Made by a program: the position numbers and the translations under genes
Source: Schleiferiaceae bacterium
GTDB lineage: Bacteria > Bacteroidota > Bacteroidia > Flavobacteriales > Schleiferiaceae
Direction of reading: 5' to 3'
NCBI GenBank assembly: GCA_018401735.1
Contig: JAGYKI010000004.1
Location: 97,983 to 161,982, forward strand
DNA: 64,000 nt
In this document: positions 36,598-47,097 of the stretch, piece by piece
Layout of the letters: each line of letters begins with the position of its first letter
Position numbering within the stretch: position 1 is the stretch's first letter
The notes under the pieces: model-generated
Told to the model about the DNA's origin: nothing
Seen by the model: the letters and a program-made list of their open reading frames with translations, nothing else
Database searches by the model: none

Positions 36598-38172
36598 ATG
36601 AAAAAAGTACTATTAACCTTTTGTTTTATTATAGCCTACACTTTTGTAAATGCCCAAAAAACACGAGTTTACTTTAAAGATAAAGGCGAGCAATTAAGCT
36701 TATTGAATGAAGCGACGAAAATTCTTAGCCCAGCAAGTTTAGCCCGCCGCCAAAGGCATAATATTCCCTTACGGGAGAATGATTTACCGGTTTCACAGGA
36801 ATATATAGCGCAATTAAAAATGCTAGGGGCAAAAATTGAAGGTAGATCGCGTTGGTTTAATTACGCTTTAGTTGAACATTCTAATCCCACTGTACTCGCT
36901 ACTCTTCCTTTTGTAGAAAAGCTAGAAAGCCCTAAGCAGTATAAACTGAATCTGAGCGGAACTACCAGTAATTTTGATTATGGATTTTCCCGTGATCAGG
37001 TGGAAATGTTGAAGGGCGATTTAATGCATGCGCGCGGTTACACGGGCAGGGGAGTAACGATTGCCGTTATTGATGCTGGCTTTACCGGTGTGCTTCAAGC
37101 CGCTGTTTTAGACAGTTTACGCAACGAAGGTCGAATTTTAGGCTCCTACAACTTTATTAGCAAGGACACCAACGTTTACATGGGCGGCGGAAGTCATGGA
37201 GCTTCTGTCTTATCGACCATGGCAGCGAATGCCGACAGCGTTTTTATGGGCACGGCGCCACATGCCAATTATTGGCTTTTAACTTCCGAAAATATTGCTT
37301 CCGAAACGCCGGTAGAAATGGATGATTGGCTTTTTGCCGCAGAGTTTGCCGATAGTGTGGGTGCCGACGTTATCAATTCTTCTTTGGGTTATTCGACTTT
37401 TGATGATAGTACCGATAACTTCAGCTACAGCGATATGGACGGCAATACCGCCTTAGTAACACAGGCCGCCGACATGGCTTCTGCAAAAGGTATTGTAGTC
37501 GTGGTTAGCGCTGGTAATGAAGGCTCTAGTAGCTGGCAATATATAACTGCGCCCGCCGATGGTGATAGTGTACTCGCCGTTGGAGCGGTTGATTTTCAAG
37601 AGAATTATGTGGGATTTAGTAGCAGAGGACCATCGGCCGATAGTAGAATTAAACCCGATGTAGCGGCGATGGGATTAGCGACGACCCTTATCAATTTTAA
37701 CGGAGAGGTAAGATCAGGAAGCGGGACCTCTTTTTCATCGCCTCTCGTGGCGGGAATGGTCGCTTGTTTAATTCAAGCCCAACCTACGCGCAGTGTGGCC
37801 GAAATCGTAGATCAGGTAAAACGCAGTGCTCATCAGTATTGGACTCCCGATAACCTCTTGGGCTATGGTATTCCAAATTTCGATCGGGCCTATATCATTG
37901 GTCTCGATGAAAGGGCGGAGCAAAAGATGGCCAGTTTCTCAGTTTTCCCTAATCCTTTTAAGGATCAGCTAAATATTAGCTTTAGCGGCGAGCAAGAAGC
38001 GGTAAATGCTAATCTAAAAGTTCTTGATCCATCGGGTAAAGTTTTACTGGAAAAAGAGCACCGTTTTTCGGTAGAAAGCAAACTAAGTTTGGAATTAGAC
38101 TTAGCAAGTGGTATCTATTATTTGCATATTGAAACCGATCAAGGTTCTTTCAGTCAATTAATCAAGCATTAA
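36598..38172 (+). CDS. secreted subtilisin-like S8 peptidase with T9SS sorting domain
   Basis: A 524-residue secreted protease. Signal peptide MKKVLLTFCFIIAYTFVNAQ, a propeptide (to about 125), and an S8 domain with catalytic Asp near residue 159 in IAVIDAGFTG, His near 200 in GGGSHGASVLSTMA and Ser near 377 in SGTSFSSPLVAGMVA. The C-terminal 80 residues (FSVFPNPFKDQLNIS, then LASGIYYLHIETD) form a type A T9SS sorting domain, so it is exported across the outer membrane. It begins 2 bp after mnmA. Confidence 0.93.
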   Translation: MKKVLLTFCFIIAYTFVNAQKTRVYFKDKGEQLSLLNEATKILSPASLARRQRHNIPLRENDLPVSQEYIAQLKMLGAKIEGRSRWFNYALVEHSNPTVLATLPFVEKLESPKQYKLNLSGTTSNFDYGFSRDQVEMLKGDLMHARGYTGRGVTIAVIDAGFTGVLQAAVLDSLRNEGRILGSYNFISKDTNVYMGGGSHGASVLSTMAANADSVFMGTAPHANYWLLTSENIASETPVEMDDWLFAAEFADSVGADVINSSLGYSTFDDSTDNFSYSDMDGNTALVTQAADMASAKGIVVVVSAGNEGSSSWQYITAPADGDSVLAVGAVDFQENYVGFSSRGPSADSRIKPDVAAMGLATTLINFNGEVRSGSGTSFSSPLVAGMVACLIQAQPTRSVAEIVDQVKRSAHQYWTPDNLLGYGIPNFDRAYIIGLDERAEQKMASFSVFPNPFKDQLNISFSGEQEAVNANLKVLDPSGKVLLEKEHRFSVESKLSLELDLASGIYYLHIETDQGSFSQLIKH

Positions 38173-39113
38173 TGGAGAATAGAATTTGTAAGCTTTTTGG
38201 CATTGAAAAACCAATAATTCAAGCCGGTATGATTTGGTGCAGTGGCTGGAAGTTGGCGGCGGCGGTTTCCAAAGCAGGAGGATTAGGAATTATCGGGGCA
38301 GGCTCTATGTATCCTGAAGTTTTAGAAGTGCACTTGAAAAAAGCCAAAACGGCTTTAGGAGCGATACCTTTTGCGGTAAACCTCCCCATGCTATATCCAC
38401 AAATTGAGGATTTGATAAATATTATTATTGCGCACAAAGTTCCCATTGTGTTTACCTCGGCCGGTAACCCTAAAACTTGGACGGAAAAATTAAAGTCTGA
38501 AGGAATTACGGTGGTGCATGTAGTAAGCAGTTTAAAATTTGCGCTTAAAGCAGAGGCGGCGGGTGTAGATGCCGTGGTTGTGGAAGGTTTTGAGGCGGGT
38601 GGACATAATGGTAGAGATGAAACCACTACCTTTTGTTTAGTGCCTATGGTAAAGCAAAAATTGCAAATACCTATTATCGCCGCCGGAGGCATCGCCACAG
38701 GACGACAGATTTTAGCGGCCGAAGTATTAGGAGCTGATGGTTTTCAAATAGGCTCGCGCTTTGTGGCAAGTGAAGAAAGTTCGGCCCATCAAGCTTTTAA
38801 AAATGCTGTACTGGCCGCGCAAGAGGGTGATACTATTTTAACTTTAAAAGAATTAGCCCCAGTGCGCTTGATTAAGAACCCGTTCTATCAAAAAATTGCA
38901 GAGGCTTATGCTAAAGGCGCATCTGCCGAAGAGCTTAAAACATTATTGGGCAGAGCACGTGCAAAAAAAGGCATGTTTGAAGGCGACTTAATTGAAGGCG
39001 AGCTGGAAATAGGGCAGGTGAGTGGCTTGATTGATAATATTATTCCTGCTGCTCATATTGTTAAAGAGTTGTGGGAGGATTATCTCTCTGCCAAAAAGGA
39101 GCATTGTTATTAA
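38172..39113 (+). CDS. nitronate monooxygenase family protein
   Basis: A 313-residue FMN-dependent TIM barrel of the nitronate monooxygenase/2-nitropropane dioxygenase group. GIEKPIIQAGMIWCSG starts the barrel, SKAGGLGIIGAGSM follows, VVVEGFEAGGHNGRDE carries the active-site His, and IIAAGGIATGRQILAAEVLG with GADGFQIGSRFVAS binds the FMN phosphate. It may detoxify propionate-3-nitronate, but the group also includes FabK-like enoyl reductases, so the substrate is open. It starts on the stop of the peptidase gene. Confidence 0.9.
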   Translation: MENRICKLFGIEKPIIQAGMIWCSGWKLAAAVSKAGGLGIIGAGSMYPEVLEVHLKKAKTALGAIPFAVNLPMLYPQIEDLINIIIAHKVPIVFTSAGNPKTWTEKLKSEGITVVHVVSSLKFALKAEAAGVDAVVVEGFEAGGHNGRDETTTFCLVPMVKQKLQIPIIAAGGIATGRQILAAEVLGADGFQIGSRFVASEESSAHQAFKNAVLAAQEGDTILTLKELAPVRLIKNPFYQKIAEAYAKGASAEELKTLLGRARAKKGMFEGDLIEGELEIGQVSGLIDNIIPAAHIVKELWEDYLSAKKEHCY

Positions 39114-39161
39114 AATTACATCTCTAAAAATAGGATAGACATAGCCTTAAATAAGTGTAGC

Positions 39162-39192
39162 TTGCCTTCCTATCATTATTAAAATATATTTG
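39162..39192 (+). promoter_or_regulatory. Bacteroidota promoter (-33 TTG, -7 TATATTTG)
   Basis: TTG at 39162-39164 and TATATTTG at 39185-39192 are 20 bp apart, a good fit to the TTTG-N19-21-TAnnTTTG rule, and the -7 box ends 19 bp before the ATG of the adhesin gene at 39212. This is the best two-part promoter match noticed in the window. Confidence 0.65.
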
Positions 39193-39211
39193 TGCACAAA
39201 TCAGTTTAGGA

Positions 39212-42200
39212 ATGAAGAATTTGAAATGGTTAGTTGTAGCAGTAATTACACTGTTTAGTACTAATATTAAAGCCTCTCACCTTTTAGGAGGCGAGATCTA
39301 TTGGGAATGTACCACCAATGGTCAATATATATTTACCTTAGTACTTTACCGAGACTGTACCGGAATCTCTATTCCTACCGGTACGCAAAACGTTCAAGGC
39401 CCATTTGGTAATATTCCCTGTACTTATGTTCCGGCCCTTTCGGGAGATGTATCCCCAGATTGCCCTAATTCAACATTCGACATCAATTGTTCATCTGGAG
39501 ATGATGGTGGAATTGAAAAAGGGGTCTACCGCAGTTCTCCCGTTTCCTTAAATGGCGTTCCGCCCGCTGCTGGCTGGGTGTTTAGCTGGACACAATGCTG
39601 TCGTCCTTTTTTGGTAAACACCAACGCATCGAGTTATTTCCTTCGTTCTAAATGTATCCTTATACTCCTCCCGGTGCTACTCAGCCATTAAATACGAGCA
39701 CTTGCTTTGATAATAGCCCTGTATTTGCTCAAGATGCGAATGCAGTAAGCACCCCTAACTACCTTTTTGAATTTAACCACTTACCATCAGATAAAGATAT
39801 TGACTCCTTAGTTTTGACTGGGGTCAGCCTTGGGATGCATCGAACTCTAATATTTCTTTTCAATTCTGGTTATTCCAATATCGCTCCCTTTCCTGATGGA
39901 ACCGAAAATGCAAGTAATGGTCCTAACACTTTAGACCCTCAGTCAGGAGAGCTTACTGCTTTAGCAGGCAGTAGAGGTTGGTATGCAGTTGCGTGGTAGT
40001 GAGAATATCGTTGTAATCAGCTTATCGGAGAGGTTTTCCGTGACGACACCTGTTTATTATTTAAATGGTACCCGTTGCCCAACTAATAATAGTACCCCAG
40101 CCGCAGAAATTGACACGTCGATTTACACCGATGTAGTGCGTACGGGTAATGTATATCGCATTAGAACTTACCCACAAGATACGGTTCAGTTTAAGAGTAG
40201 TAGCGTAGTTTAGATCAGTTTGCGAATGGATCATTCCAGCAGATTTGTATGAAAGCGGGGGACTGCAATTAAACTCGAATAACTATGCCATATTTTGGGT
40301 TGTAATGGTGCGGCCCCTTGTACAGCCTTAACTTCTTTTAACTCTACGGGAACCTATTGCAGTGTTATTAAAATACGGTAGAGTTTTACTGGATTCCCGA
40401 TTGTGTTCACCTGAACTTTGGTGGTTGTCATCAATACATATTATTTTACCGTCCGTATGGAGGATGATGGTTTGCGCCGCCCCTAAGGTGGGTCTGGCTA
40501 CCATTATTGTAGAAGGTTATTGCAGGTGAGACCAAATCCACCTGGACTTAAATGTTCGGATGTGCAGAAGGATGGTTCGGTACGTTTAGGTTGGAGTCAA
40601 CCAGTAATGGACAGTATTCTAGAGTTTAACTATTGGCGTATTTATGGTTCAAGTAGTCTAATGGTCCTTGGACAGTAGTGGATAGTATCCTCACTTTGAT
40701 ACACTTTCTACTAGTTCCTTCTCAGGGAGCAACGAGTTACTTCTACATGGAAATGAGTACCGGTCCTTACGTTCATTTCTTTACCGAGTGACACGATAAA
40801 TACAATGACGATGAGTTTAACCGCGGTGCCAACAGGTAGTCCTGAATATGCAGCTCAGTTGGACACCTTATAATGGAGTACGGCGAAAGCGGTTTAAACC
40901 CTTTCCATATTAATATATATACGAGGTTTGGGTGGAAGCGCCCGAGTAGTGGCAATTGGCAAAAAGTAGGGGAGACCACAACTACGAGTTTTATCGATAC
41001 ATAAGTGTTTGTGATTTATTTTGATATGACATGATTAGAGTACCCGATACCGTAGTAGGATGTTTTCAGGTTCCACACCAAAGATACGAACTTCTTAGAT
41101 CGTACCAATAATGAGAATCAGAAATAGGTAGCGTATCGGTTAGTATGAATAATAAGGCGGAAATTAGTTTTGATGCGAGTCAAAAGAAGGATATCGTAAG
41201 CTTTTACCTCTTCTATAATGATCCGCTCAATGGCTGGGTGATTGTGATACAATTCCCGCAGGCACGGCTATACCACGAATGGAGGCAGGGTAAGCCGATG
41301 AGGTGTTCTGAGCAATTTAAAGTGGTATCGGGAGATAGCTGGCATTAATCAGGTGATGATTTAGCGGTTACGCCATAACACGGTATTTTACGCAATTACA
41401 TTAATAAGTGTGAAGGCTTTTCTCGCATTAGCTGGAATGCTTACTAAAAGAATTTCAGGAGGAACCCTTATTTATCGCATTAACTGGACTTTGGTTACAG
41501 AGCCCGATGGTACGGTAATCGGACCCACATTATTGTTTACGGCTTCGCCACAGGATTACCACTTACCGTCAAAACACGTACTGCAAAAAGATTACGAGTA
41601 TTGTTATACCATAGAGGCTTTAGATTACGATAAACAATTATCGATATCGAATACAGTTTGTATCAAGCGGAAGTTCCCTCGTCAGTCGGATCAACTGTAC
41701 ATCTCCAGCGTAATAACGATTTTACGCGTAAGTCTTTAGACATTGATATTATTATATCGATGGTAAGGCGGATGTAAGAAGCTTCCAAATCAACATTGCA
41801 CCAGAGTATTTTGGTCCTTACCGCGGTGCTACTCTTGGTAAGCCTACAGCGCCACCCTATATTATCACTTTCCAAGATTTTGGGGTACAAACGGACGAAG
41901 TTCGATTACTTCTACCGCGTAACGGCAGCAACAGATAGCTGTGGTGGATTTATGGCGATTAGTAATATCTCGTAATATGCGCCTAAATGTAAAAGGAGAG
42001 CCCGATTTAACGAATCGTTTAACTTGGACTTCTTACCAAGGTTGGGGCGGATATGTAGAGAAATACGAGATTTACCGTCGCGTTGAAGGAGACTTCAACT
42101 ACGTGAAAGTAGGCGAGAATGTAAACGTGAATGGTGGTGATGATACCACGTATACCGATTACGAGATTGCCGATTTAGTAGCAGCAGATCCTGATGCAGG

Positions 42201-42594
42201 AGCGTATTGCTACTATGTTAAAGCGATAGAAGGTGGCAATCCCCAGGGTATTATTGACAATTTTGGTAATCCGATGAATGCTTTTTCAAACGAAGCCTGC
42301 AGTCAACAAGAGGCGCGCGTATTCTTAGCTACGGCTTTTAGACCGGGTAGTGGTGTAGATGAGAATACCACCTTTGGACCTTCGATGCGCTTAAATGATA
42401 TTGAGAATTATCAGTTCTATATTATGAATCGTTGGGGCACGAAAGTATTTGAGACGAATGATCCGCAAGTGCGTTGGGATGGAACCGATGCAGGAAATGC
42501 AGCTCCTCAAGGAGTGTATATTTACTTTATTAAGTATGCCACTCCGGGTGATGCTCCCACCGAAGAACGCGGAAACTTTACGCTTATCCGTTAG
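39212..42594 (+). pseudogene. large T9SS gliding-motility-type adhesin, frame broken by many indels
   Basis: One original gene of about 1,120 codons. The intact 5' part (to about 39650) has a signal peptide and SHLLGGEIYWECTTNGQYIF with EKGVYRSSPVSLNG, typical of large Bacteroidota surface proteins. The intact 3' part (41941-42594) holds a fibronectin-like region and a gliding-type C-terminal domain (FYIMNRWGTKVFETND, then GNFTLIR). Between them the frame shifts many times, yet recognisable coding remains in successive frames (MYPYTPPGATQPLNTSTCF, SEYRCNQLIGEVFR-like, GSVRLGWSQPVMDS). The first break fits one A lost from an A run at 39650-39652. True decay and consensus error are both possible. 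Confidence 0.8.
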
Positions 42595-42629
42595 AGATTA
42601 AGGTTTTATATTTTGCTTGTTTGATAAAA

Positions 42630-42661
42630 AGGCTGGACTTTTGGGTTCAGTCTTTTTTTTT
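42630..42661 (+). terminator. rho-independent terminator after the adhesin gene
   Basis: A 9-bp stem AGGCTGGAC/GTTCAGTCT with two G-T pairs, a 6-nt loop and a following run of eight or more T, 36 bp after the adhesin stop codon. Confidence 0.85.
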
Positions 42662-42727
42662 GGGCTAAAATCTGATCGAGTCTAACTATATAGCTTAGTA
42701 TATGAGGGGAAAATCGGTTTTAATTCT

Positions 42728-42735
42728 TAATTTTG
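42728..42735 (+). promoter_or_regulatory. -7 promoter element upstream of guaB
   Basis: TAATTTTG fits TAnnTTTG and lies 32 bp before the guaB ATG, after the adhesin terminator. No clear -33 box. Confidence 0.5.
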
Positions 42736-42767
42736 CGCGCAATTCAATTTAAAATTGCAAGCGCTCT

Positions 42768-44243
42768 ATGTCAACTTTTAGCGATAAAGTCATAAGTGAA
42801 GGACTAACTTATGATGACGTACTTTTAGTACCAGCCTTTTCGGAAATCTTACCCCGCGAAGTTGATCTAACTACTCGATTTACCCGTAATATAACCTTAA
42901 AGGCACCGATTATTTCGGCAGCGATGGATACCGTAACTGAAGCGCGTATGGCTATTGCTATCGCGCAAGATGGTGGTATAGGGGTTTTACATAAAAACAT
43001 GACTATCGAGCAACAAGCGGTAGAAGTGCGCAATGTAAAAAGAGCCGAGAGTGGGATGATCCTCGATCCAGTAACTTTACCAGAAAGTGCCTTGGTGAAG
43101 GATGCCAAGAAAATGATGTCCGATTTTAAAATCGGTGGAATACCCATAGTAAGCGCAGATAAAACCTTATTGGGTATAATTACCAATCGCGACTTACGCT
43201 TTGAAAAGCGAGATGATCGTCCTTTAAAGGAGATAATGACTAGTGAAGGATTGGTTACCACTTTAGAGAATACCAGTCTTGCACAAGCAGAAGTAATCTT
43301 ACAGAAGCATAAGATTGAAAAGTTACCAGTAGTAGATGCAGAGAATAAACTGATCGGTTTAATAACTTACCGTGATATTACCAAATCGCATATCAAGCCC
43401 AATGCTAATAAAGACGATTTTGGTCGTTTACGCGTAGCAGCAGCAGTTGGCGTTACCGCAGATGTAATTGAACGCGTTACAGCTTTGGTAGAATCTCATG
43501 TAGATGCTATTATTATAGATACTGCCCACGGACATTCGGCGGGTGTAGTAAAAGCTTTAAAGGCTGTAAAAGCCAAATTCCCTAATTTGGATGTAGTAGT
43601 TGGCAATGTGGCGACAGCCGAAGGCGCAAAATATTTAGCCGACGCGGGTGCCGATGCGATTAAAGTGGGCATTGGTCCGGGTTCTATTTGCACCACACGC
43701 GTAGTAGCTGGAGTAGGAGTGCCCCAATTAACCGCCATTATGGAGGTTAAAAAAGGTTTAGCCGGTACCGATATTCCAATTATAGCCGATGGAGGTATTC
43801 GCTTTACAGGCGATATTGTGAAAGCTGTAGCCGCAGGTGCCGATACCGTAATGCTTGGTTCATTATTAGCTGGAACTAAGGAAGCGCCAGGCGAGACCAT
43901 TATTTATGAAGGTCGTCAGTATAAAACTTACCGCGGAATGGGCTCTATTGAGGCCATGCAGCAAGGTTCAAAAGATCGTTATTTCCAAGATGTGGAAGAC
44001 GATATTAAAAAATTGGTTCCCGAAGGTATAGTAGGGCGTGTAGCCTATAAAGGAGAAGTAGGTGAAGTAATGTATCAGTTTATCGGTGGTTTAAGAGCCG
44101 GTATGGGATATTGTGGTGCCGCAAATGTGAAAGCCTTGCAAGAAAAAGGTAATTTCGTGCGCATTACTAGTGCGGGTATCCACGAAAGCCATCCACATGA
44201 TGTACAGATTACGAGAGAATCACCAAATTATAGTAGACATTAA
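42768..44243 (+). CDS. guaB: inosine-5'-monophosphate dehydrogenase
   Basis: A 491-residue IMP dehydrogenase, the committed step of GMP synthesis. A (beta/alpha)8 barrel ([20 protein letters not shown], then [19 protein letters not shown]) is interrupted by two CBS domains at about 95-210. The catalytic loop [18 protein letters not shown] carries the nucleophilic Cys, with [20 protein letters not shown] and [10 protein letters not shown] binding the substrate. It stands alone with its own promoter; a purine operon is not visible. Confidence 0.96.
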   Translation: MSTFSDKVISEGLTYDDVLLVPAFSEILPREVDLTTRFTRNITLKAPIISAAMDTVTEARMAIAIAQDGGIGVLHKNMTIEQQAVEVRNVKRAESGMILDPVTLPESALVKDAKKMMSDFKIGGIPIVSADKTLLGIITNRDLRFEKRDDRPLKEIMTSEGLVTTLENTSLAQAEVILQKHKIEKLPVVDAENKLIGLITYRDITKSHIKPNANKDDFGRLRVAAAVGVTADVIERVTALVESHVDAIIIDTAHGHSAGVVKALKAVKAKFPNLDVVVGNVATAEGAKYLADAGADAIKVGIGPGSICTTRVVAGVGVPQLTAIMEVKKGLAGTDIPIIADGGIRFTGDIVKAVAAGADTVMLGSLLAGTKEAPGETIIYEGRQYKTYRGMGSIEAMQQGSKDRYFQDVEDDIKKLVPEGIVGRVAYKGEVGEVMYQFIGGLRAGMGYCGAANVKALQEKGNFVRITSAGIHESHPHDVQITRESPNYSRH

Positions 44244-44270
44244 TTTTTAATTAAAAGAGAGTTTTTCCCT

Positions 44271-46238
44271 ATGAAGAAAGTATTTGCCAGCATTTTCTGC
44301 AGTGTTTTATTTCTATCTGCGCAAGCACAGGAGAAATGGGCCAATCAGGTATTGTTTACAGTAGCAGACGATACAGTTCGAGCCGATGAGTATATGGCGG
44401 TTTACAATAAAAACCGCGATATTGGTGAGGATATCGATCCCAAAACACCCTTAGAATATCTTGACTTATACATTAATTTTAAGCTTAAGGTACACGATGC
44501 CAAAGAGCTTGGAAAAGATACCATGCCTAATTTCTTACGTGAGTTTAGAAATTATCGCGAGCAATTAGTGAAGCCTTATCTTTCAGATAAAGACGTTACT
44601 AACGAATTAGTGCGTGAGGCCTATACCCGCATGAAGTTCGATATTCGTGCTTCGCATATTATGGTGAAACTCGATAAAAGTCCTAGTCCAGAAGACACTC
44701 TAGTGGCTTATAATAAGGCACTTTCTATTCGCAATAAGATTGTAAAGGATGGTATGTCTTTCGAAGCTTTAGCCGCTAGTTCAGACGATACTTACAGTGC
44801 CCAACGTCAAGGTGATTTAGGATTTTTTACCGTTTTCGATATGGTCTATCCTTTCGAAACAGCTGCGTATACTACTCGTATGGGCGAGATTTCAATGCCC
44901 GTGCGTAGTCAATATGGTTACCACCTAGTAAAGCCTACTGATAAGCGTGCCGCTAGAGGTAAGGTTACGGTGGCGCATATCATGTTAATAGACAATGATA
45001 AAACCACCGACGAGCAGAGAGCAGATGTGAAAACTAAAATCGAGGAAATTTACAGCAAGCTTGAAGCTGGCGAAGAGTTTGAAACTTTAGTACGTCAGTA
45101 CAGTGAAGACAAAACCTCCATTCCGCGTGGTGGGCAATTAGATCCATTTGGAATCAATAAAATGTATCCAGAATTTGAAGATGCAGCTTTTGCCATTTCT
45201 GAGATTGGTGACTATACTAAGCCCGTTAAAACCCCGGTGGGCTGGCATATTATTAAATTAATTAAGAAAGATGAGGAATTAGGATTTGAAAAAGTACAAG
45301 CTGAAATTAAATCGAAAGTAGAGCGAGATATTCGCGCACAACAAAGCGAGGTAAGCGTGATGAAGCGCATTAAACAAGACTATAACTTTAAAGAGTATCC
45401 CCAACTGTATAAAAAAGCATTTGCCCAAGTAGATGAGGAAAGCTATAACAAAGGAGAATGGAAAATTAAGAAGCTAAAGAACGGCGATGTTGTATTGTTT
45501 AGCTTCGACAATAAGGAGTATACTATTAAAGATTTTCTTACTTTCTTAGAAAGCAGTCAAACCAAATTCCGTCGCGGTAGCACTTTAGATTCTAAGCTTT
45601 ATAAAGCGATTAAAGAATATGCAGATGCTGAACTTTTGGCTTATGAGAAGAGCCGCTTAGCGATCAAGTATCCTGAATTCCGCTTACTAGAGCGTGAGTA
45701 CTTTGAAGGTATCTTACTTTTCGACCTAACCGAAGAAAAAGTATGGCGTCAGGCAATGTCTGATACCAGTGGATTAAAAGCCTTCTTTGCTATGAATGCG
45801 GATAAGTACCAGTGGCCTACGCGCTACCAAGCTTATAAAGTAGATGCATCCTCTAAAAAGATTGCGAAAAAAGCAGTGAAGCTTCTTAAAAAGGGCAAGC
45901 TAGAAGCGGAAGTTTTAGCAGAATTAAATGAAGATTCTAAATTAGATATAGCGATTGATAGTGGTTTATATAGTTCAGAAGAATTAAACTTGACCTCGGT
46001 AAAGGAAATGAGCAAAGCGGGTAAATCTGATATTGAAGTTCAGAACGATCGTTTTATCCAAGCCTACGTGCTTAATATCGAGGCGCCAAGGGCTAAAACA
46101 TTTGAAGAAGCAAAAGGAAAAGTAATCAGCGACTACCAAGAGTATCTGGAAGCCCAGTGGTTAGAAGACCTGAAACTGAAATATCCAGTACAGGTAAATC
46201 AAACAGTACTCGATAAAGTGGTAAGCGAGCTTGAATAA
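44271..46238 (+). CDS. periplasmic peptidyl-prolyl isomerase with two parvulin domains
   Basis: A 655-residue SurA/PpiD-like protein. Signal peptide MKKVFASIFCSVLFLSAQAQ, an N-terminal helical chaperone part, then two parvulin domains: one starting FDIRASHIMVKLDKSP (about 123-225) and one starting GKVTVAHIMLIDNDK (about 233-335, with GWHIIKL). The C-terminal 300 residues are helical with no known domain. It probably helps outer-membrane and T9SS proteins fold. First of three related genes in tandem; it overlaps the next by 8 bp. Confidence 0.9.
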   Translation: MKKVFASIFCSVLFLSAQAQEKWANQVLFTVADDTVRADEYMAVYNKNRDIGEDIDPKTPLEYLDLYINFKLKVHDAKELGKDTMPNFLREFRNYREQLVKPYLSDKDVTNELVREAYTRMKFDIRASHIMVKLDKSPSPEDTLVAYNKALSIRNKIVKDGMSFEALAASSDDTYSAQRQGDLGFFTVFDMVYPFETAAYTTRMGEISMPVRSQYGYHLVKPTDKRAARGKVTVAHIMLIDNDKTTDEQRADVKTKIEEIYSKLEAGEEFETLVRQYSEDKTSIPRGGQLDPFGINKMYPEFEDAAFAISEIGDYTKPVKTPVGWHIIKLIKKDEELGFEKVQAEIKSKVERDIRAQQSEVSVMKRIKQDYNFKEYPQLYKKAFAQVDEESYNKGEWKIKKLKNGDVVLFSFDNKEYTIKDFLTFLESSQTKFRRGSTLDSKLYKAIKEYADAELLAYEKSRLAIKYPEFRLLEREYFEGILLFDLTEEKVWRQAMSDTSGLKAFFAMNADKYQWPTRYQAYKVDASSKKIAKKAVKLLKKGKLEAEVLAELNEDSKLDIAIDSGLYSSEELNLTSVKEMSKAGKSDIEVQNDRFIQAYVLNIEAPRAKTFEEAKGKVISDYQEYLEAQWLEDLKLKYPVQVNQTVLDKVVSELE

Positions 46239-47097
46239 AAGCCTCTTCCATAGCGTCCTTTTTTTAAGCCTAGTTTTCTTTAGTTCTTGTGATAATATTT
46301 TCAACAAGGGCACCGAAGAGGAAGGAGAGTTGGTTGCGCGGGTTTATGAATCGAAGCTTTATCAGCACGATATTGTAGCCGTTCTACCGGAAGGTTTAAG
46401 CTCTGAGGATAGCGCTACTTTTGTGCAGAACTTTATTAATGTTTGGGCTAAGAACGAATTGATGGTTTACAAAGCCGAATTCAATTTAACGGACGAGCAA
46501 AAACAATTTGAGGAGCAAATTCGCAATTACCGCAACGACCTTTTAAAGTATGCCTATCTACAGAAGTATGTAGACGACAGACTGGACACCAGCATTTCGG
46601 AATTACAGATAAAGGATTATTATCAGGCAAATAGCCAAAACTTTTTATTAAAAGAGAATATCCTTAAAATCCGTTATATCGTGGTTCCCCAAGATGCGCC
46701 CGAACTGCAAGATCTGAAAAAATGGTTTAAATCGAGTGAGGTAAAAGATTTAGAGGCCTTATTAGACTATAGCCTTAGCTTTGCGCGTTCTTTCTCTTTG
46801 GAAGATACGGCTTGGATAAGTTTCAATGATTTTAGGAAGCTCATACCGATTCGTACTTACAATCAACAAGACTTTTTAGCGCGCAATAGGTGGATTGAGT
46901 TGGAAGAAGAAGGCTTAATTTACTTGGCGCAAATAAAGGAGTATAAGATTAAAGACAATGCTGCTCCGATTTTTTATGTAAAAGACATTATCCGCAATAC
47001 CCTTTTGAATAAGAAACGATTGGACCTTATTGCCGATTTAGAGAAAAACTTAGTTAATGATGCTCTTAAAAAGAAGGAATTTGAAACTTATCCCTAA
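46231..47097 (+). CDS. lipoprotein related to SurA-like chaperones, no parvulin domain
   Basis: A 288-residue lipoprotein (HSVLFLSLVFFSSCDN, lipobox ending at Cys20). It resembles the helical N- and C-terminal parts of SurA (VQNFINVWAKNELMVYKAEF, then ISELQIKDYYQANSQNFLL), but the region where a parvulin domain would lie is short and lacks the usual motifs. It sits between two true parvulin genes and overlaps both (8 and about 41 bp), so a joint chaperone complex is a fair inference. Confidence 0.82.
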   Translation: MNKSLFHSVLFLSLVFFSSCDNIFNKGTEEEGELVARVYESKLYQHDIVAVLPEGLSSEDSATFVQNFINVWAKNELMVYKAEFNLTDEQKQFEEQIRNYRNDLLKYAYLQKYVDDRLDTSISELQIKDYYQANSQNFLLKENILKIRYIVVPQDAPELQDLKKWFKSSEVKDLEALLDYSLSFARSFSLEDTAWISFNDFRKLIPIRTYNQQDFLARNRWIELEEEGLIYLAQIKEYKIKDNAAPIFYVKDIIRNTLLNKKRLDLIADLEKNLVNDALKKKEFETYP

